Shown here: positions 60,955 through 64,000 of the stretch, in pieces
Position numbering within the stretch: position 1 is the stretch's first letter
Layout: the number at the start of each line of letters is the position of its first letter
DNA from: Pseudomonas sp. NFIX28
Lineage (GTDB): Bacteria; Pseudomonadota; Gammaproteobacteria; Pseudomonadales; Pseudomonadaceae
NCBI RefSeq assembly: GCF_900107395.1
Contig: NZ_FNPW01000003.1
Location: 422,632 to 486,631 of the forward strand
Length of the DNA stretch: 64,000 nucleotides
Reading direction: 5' to 3'
Position numbers and translations under genes: made by a program
The notes under the pieces: generated by a model
The model's database searches: none
What the model was told of the DNA's origin: nothing
The model's input: only the letters and a program-made list of their open reading frames with translations

Positions 60955-60975
60955 TTCATCCAATCATCGGATGAA
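60955..60975. promoter_or_regulatory. Perfect palindrome at the FCD-regulator gene start, likely operator
   Basis: TTCATCC (60955-60961) and GGATGAA (60969-60975) are an exact inverted repeat around AATCATC. It lies 14 nt upstream of ATG 60941 and spans the alternative ATG 60959. If transcription starts nearby, binding would block it. Confidence 0.6.
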
Positions 60976-61083
60976 TTTTCCTGGCATGGTAGTCAGCTTT
61001 TTACGCGGGAACAACCAGGCCTGACGTGGAAAGATCGCAATCGCAAAGGCAAACCCGGCAGCGGGCGCGTGAAAACCCAGGCA

Positions 61084-61116
61084 AAAATAAACCCGGCGCC
61101 AGGCCGGGTTTATTTT
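61084..61116. terminator. Bidirectional terminator after aapP
   Basis: Perfect 14-bp stem AAAATAAACCCGGC (61084-61097) and GCCGGGTTTATTTT (61103-61116) with a 5-nt loop. It ends the aap operon on the minus strand. Confidence 0.93.
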
Positions 61117-61132
61117 CAGGCCAATGCCTGGA

Positions 61133-61897
61133 TCAGTGCAGGATCTGGCTCAGGAACAACTTGGTCCGCTCGTTCTGCGGGTTATCGAAGAAGTCGTTCG
61201 GCGCCGCCTGTTCGACGATTTCACCCTTGTCCATGAAGATCACCCGGTTGGCCACGGTGCGGGCGAAGCCCATCTCATGGGTCACGCAGAGCATGGTCAT
61301 GCCGTCTTCGGCCAGGCCGATCATGGTGTCCAGAACCTCTTTCACCATTTCCGGGTCGAGGGCCGACGTCGGCTCGTCGAACAGCATGATCTTGGGCTTC
61401 ATGCACAGCGCCCGGGCAATCGCCACGCGCTGCTGCTGGCCGCCGGAGAGCTGGCCGGGGTATTTGTTCGCCTGCTCCGGAATGCGCACGCGTTCCAGGT
61501 AATGCATGGCGATTTCCTCGGCCTTGCGCTTGGGCATCTTGCGGACCCACATCGGCGCCAGGGTGCAGTTCTGCAGGATGGTCAGGTGCGGGAACAGGTT
61601 GAAGTGCTGGAACACCATGCCGACTTCACGGCGGATCGCCTCGATCTGCTTGAGGTCGTTGGTCAGTTCCACGCCATCGACCACGATGCGGCCCTGCTGG
61701 TGTTCTTCCAGGCGGTTCAGGCAGCGGATGGTGGTCGACTTGCCCGAGCCCGAAGGCCCGCACAGCACGATCCGCTCGCCCTGCTTGACGTTGAGGTTGA
61801 TGTCCTTGAGCACGTGGAACTGGCCGTACCACTTGTTCACGCCCTGCATCTGAATAATGCCTTCAGGGCCCACAGGCTTTTTGATCGCTTCACTCAT
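61133..61897 (-). CDS. aapP: General L-amino-acid ABC transporter ATP-binding protein
   Basis: 254 aa. The Walker [10 protein letters not shown], signature [15 protein letters not shown], Walker [16 protein letters not shown] and switch His in CVTHEMGF are intact. [32 protein letters not shown] is the AapP/GlnQ type start; ATG 61897 has GGAG just upstream and lies 10 nt after aapM. It powers import through the AapQ-AapM permease pair, last gene of the operon before a perfect terminator. Confidence 0.95.
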   Translation of the reverse strand: MSEAIKKPVGPEGIIQMQGVNKWYGQFHVLKDINLNVKQGERIVLCGPSGSGKSTTIRCLNRLEEHQQGRIVVDGVELTNDLKQIEAIRREVGMVFQHFNLFPHLTILQNCTLAPMWVRKMPKRKAEEIAMHYLERVRIPEQANKYPGQLSGGQQQRVAIARALCMKPKIMLFDEPTSALDPEMVKEVLDTMIGLAEDGMTMLCVTHEMGFARTVANRVIFMDKGEIVEQAAPNDFFDNPQNERTKLFLSQILH

Positions 61898-61907
61898 GGA
61901 GATACTC

Positions 61908-63005
61908 CTAACGCTTGTGGCCTGTGTCCAACTTACGCTCCAGATGCATGGAGTAGCGGGACATACCAAAACAGAAAATCCAGAACACCAGGGCCGCGAA
62001 GACATAGCCTTCGGTGGCCATACCCAGCCATTTCGGGTCGGCGGCGGCTTGTTTCACGCTGTTGAGCAGGTCGAACAGGCCGATGATGATCACCAGGCTA
62101 GTGTCCTTGAACAGGGCGATGAAGGTGTTGACGATGCCGGGAATCACCAGCTTCAGGGCTTGCGGCAGGATCACCAGGCCCATGCTGCGCCAGTAACCGA
62201 GGCCCATCGCGGCTGCGGCTTCGTACTGCCCCTTGGGAATCGCCTGCAGGCCGCCGCGCACCACTTCGGCGATATACGCCGACTGGAACAGGATCACCCC
62301 GATCAGCGCCCGCAGCAGCTTGTCGAAGTTCATGCCTTCGGGCAGGAACAGCGGCAGCATCACCGACGACATGAACAGCACGGTAATCAGCGGCACGCCA
62401 CGCCAGAACTCGATGAAGGTCACGCAGACCACACGAATCGCCGGCATGTTCGAACGCCGTCCCAATGCCAGCACGATGCCCAGCGGCAAGGCGCCGGCGA
62501 TGCCGACGGTGGCGATCACCAGGGTCAGCATCAGGCCGCCCCACTGGCTGGTGGCGACGTTGGCCATGCCGAACAGGCCGCCATGCAGCAGGAAGTAGGC
62601 AATGATCGGGTACAACACCAGGAAGCCCAGGCCGTAGATCGCCTTGCGCGGCACGCGCGGGATGAACAGTGGCGCCACGCCGATCACCGCCAGCCACACG
62701 GTCAGGTCCACGCGCCAGCGCAGGTCCGCCGGGTAGTAGCCGTACATGAACTGGCCGAAGCGCTGCTGGATGAACACCCAGCAGGCGCCTTCCTTGGTGC
62801 AGTCGGCGCGGGTGGTGCCGACCCAGTTGGCGTCGAAGATCGCCCAGCTGAGGATCGGCGGTACCACCAGGTAGATCAGGTAGAAGGCAAACAGGGTCAG
62901 CAGGGTGTTGATCCAGCTGGAGAACATGTGTTCCCGCATCCACGCCACGACCCCGATGCTGCTGGAAGGAGGTGGCATGTCGGGTTTGAAAGTATGAGTG
63001 CTCAT
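61908..63005 (-). CDS. aapM: General L-amino-acid ABC transporter permease AapM
   Basis: 365 aa. The AapM type is larger than most amino-acid permeases, with an extra periplasmic region (about 60-130, including [39 protein letters not shown]) before the core. The inner-membrane EAA loop [29 protein letters not shown] contacts AapP. It lies 10 nt from both aapQ and aapP in the same operon. Confidence 0.95.
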   Translation of the reverse strand: MSTHTFKPDMPPPSSSIGVVAWMREHMFSSWINTLLTLFAFYLIYLVVPPILSWAIFDANWVGTTRADCTKEGACWVFIQQRFGQFMYGYYPADLRWRVDLTVWLAVIGVAPLFIPRVPRKAIYGLGFLVLYPIIAYFLLHGGLFGMANVATSQWGGLMLTLVIATVGIAGALPLGIVLALGRRSNMPAIRVVCVTFIEFWRGVPLITVLFMSSVMLPLFLPEGMNFDKLLRALIGVILFQSAYIAEVVRGGLQAIPKGQYEAAAAMGLGYWRSMGLVILPQALKLVIPGIVNTFIALFKDTSLVIIIGLFDLLNSVKQAAADPKWLGMATEGYVFAALVFWIFCFGMSRYSMHLERKLDTGHKR

Positions 63006-63015
63006 GCGCGTTTCC

Positions 63016-64000
63016 TCACCGCTCGATCAGCGCAATGCGCTTGTTGTACCAGTTCATCAGCAGGGAAATGCTGATGCTGATCGCCAGGTACACGCTCATG
63101 GTGATGGCAATGACTTCGATGGCCTGGCCGGTCTGGTTCAGCACCGTGCCGGCAAACAGCGAAACCATTTCCGGGTAGCCGATACCGGCCGCCAGGGACG
63201 AGTTCTTCGCCAGGTTCAGGTATTGGCTGGTCAGCGGCGGAATGATCACTCGCAAGGCCTGCGGGATGATGACCTTGCGCAGCGTCGGGCCATTGCGCAG
63301 GCCGAGGGAACGAGCCGCTTCGGTCTGGCCGTGGCTGACCGACTTGATCCCCGAACGCACGATCTCGGCGATGAACGCCGCGGTGTAGACGGTCAGGGCC
63401 AGGGTCAAAGCCAGCAGTTCCGGGATCAGCACCCAGCCACCGACAAAGTTGAAGCCCTTGAGCTCCGGCATTTGCCAATGCACCGGGGCGCCGAAAACCA
63501 GCGTGCACAACGCCGGAATCGCCAGGAACAGCGCCAGGCCGGTCCAGAACTTGTGGAACGGCACGCCGGTTTCTTCGAAACGCTTGTTGGCCCAGCGGCA
63601 CATCAGCACGATCGCCACGATGGCGACCACAACGCTCGTCACAAAGGGCCAGAAGCCGTCGGCCATCAGGGCCGCGGGCATGTTCAGGCCACGGCTGCTG
63701 ACAAAGAAGGTGTCACCGAAGTTGTGGCTGTTGCGCGGCCCCGGCATGGTCAGGAATACCGCGAAATACCAGAACAGGATTTGCAGCAGCGGCGGGATGT
63801 TGCGGAACACTTCCACATACACGGTCGCCAGTTTGCTGATGATCCAGTTCTGCGACAGGCGCGCCACACCGACGATGAAACCGAGGATGGTCGCCAGGAT
63901 CACGCCGATGAACGTCACCAGCAGGGTGTTGAGCAGGCCGATCACGAACACCCGGGCGTAGCTGTCCGCCTCGGTGTAGGAGATCAGGTGCTGAGCGATG
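63016..64000 (-). CDS. aapQ: General L-amino-acid ABC transporter permease AapQ (5' end outside window)
   Basis: At least 327 codons; the start lies beyond the right edge, so the protein is cut at its N-terminus (AapQ is about 390 aa). The frame is open through the last base: upstream of FVIGLLNTLLVTFIGV it reads IAQHLISYTEADSYARV. The EAA loop is EAARSLGLRNGPTLRKVIIPQALRVIIPP. It pairs with AapM; the binding-protein gene aapJ would be expected just outside. Confidence 0.95.
   Translation of the reverse strand, partial: IAQHLISYTEADSYARVFVIGLLNTLLVTFIGVILATILGFIVGVARLSQNWIISKLATVYVEVFRNIPPLLQILFWYFAVFLTMPGPRNSHNFGDTFFVSSRGLNMPAALMADGFWPFVTSVVVAIVAIVLMCRWANKRFEETGVPFHKFWTGLALFLAIPALCTLVFGAPVHWQMPELKGFNFVGGWVLIPELLALTLALTVYTAAFIAEIVRSGIKSVSHGQTEAARSLGLRNGPTLRKVIIPQALRVIIPPLTSQYLNLAKNSSLAAGIGYPEMVSLFAGTVLNQTGQAIEVIAITMSVYLAISISISLLMNWYNKRIALIER

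Overview
The window looks like a stretch of chromosome from a Pseudomonas of the fluorescens group. The basis is GC-rich coding, Pseudomonas-type gene orders (thrC-hom-dsbC-xerD, rplS-trmD-rimM-rpsP|ffh, nagQ-nagA-nagB-II-nagF-nagE, lptF-lptG|pepA-holC-valS, lepA-lepB-rnc-era-recO-pdxJ, aapQMP) and many REP palindromes of two families (cores GTAGGAGCGAG..TTGC and GTAGCCGCTGCCG) typical of fluorescent pseudomonads. Nearly everything is core metabolism and housekeeping. I see no prophage, transposase, CRISPR array, tRNA, rRNA, toxin or defence island.

Layout. 214-5792: a BvgS-like hybrid sensor (rocS1), an EAL-domain response regulator (rocR) and a LuxR-type response regulator (rocA1), arranged as in the P. 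aeruginosa Roc/Sad locus. The EAL domain here has lost key catalytic residues. 5948-10791: threonine synthesis (hom, thrC), periplasmic disulfide isomerase dsbC and recombinase xerD, all on the minus strand. 10898-16847: a CPA1-type antiporter, an acyl-CoA thioesterase, the rpsP-rimM-trmD-rplS ribosome/tRNA operon and ffh. 17046-22669: a CcsA-like membrane protein, a CBS/CorC-type membrane protein, an MHS-family transporter, purT and a VUT-family membrane protein. 22809-25547: a DUF1289 protein, a gamma-carbonic anhydrase-like protein, two divergent Nudix hydrolases separated by a long palindrome, and an L,D-transpeptidase-like protein.

25684-33119 is a complete N-acetylglucosamine regulon: operators, a GntR repressor, NagA deacetylase, a SIS-type deaminase, a fused EIIA-HPr-EI and an EIIC-EIIB permease carrying a second EIIB-like domain without its cysteine. 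It is closed by a strong terminator. Then come a YqfO-like protein, purL and mltF. At 39100 a REP element marks a change of context, and the pdxJ-recO-era-rnc-lepB-lepA operon follows. Between rnc and lepB only a shrunken DUF4845 relic remains. lepA is followed by lptG/lptF rather than the usual algU-mucABD genes.

48011-57945: pepA, holC, a small unknown gene, valS, rlmF, hupN, yejK, a glutaredoxin and a glutathione-transferase-like protein with an added C-terminal domain. 58029-61116: a GIY-YIG protein, an NTF2-like protein, and a CynX/NimT-type transporter whose gene follows a FadR-type regulator. The right edge holds aapP, aapM and a truncated aapQ of a general amino-acid ABC importer.

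I found no large undescribed system. The observations most worth a second look are the degenerate EAL domain of RocR, the DUF4845 relic fused in frame behind lepB, the cysteine-less second EIIB domain of NagE, the palindrome between the Nudix genes and the layout of the nag operators.
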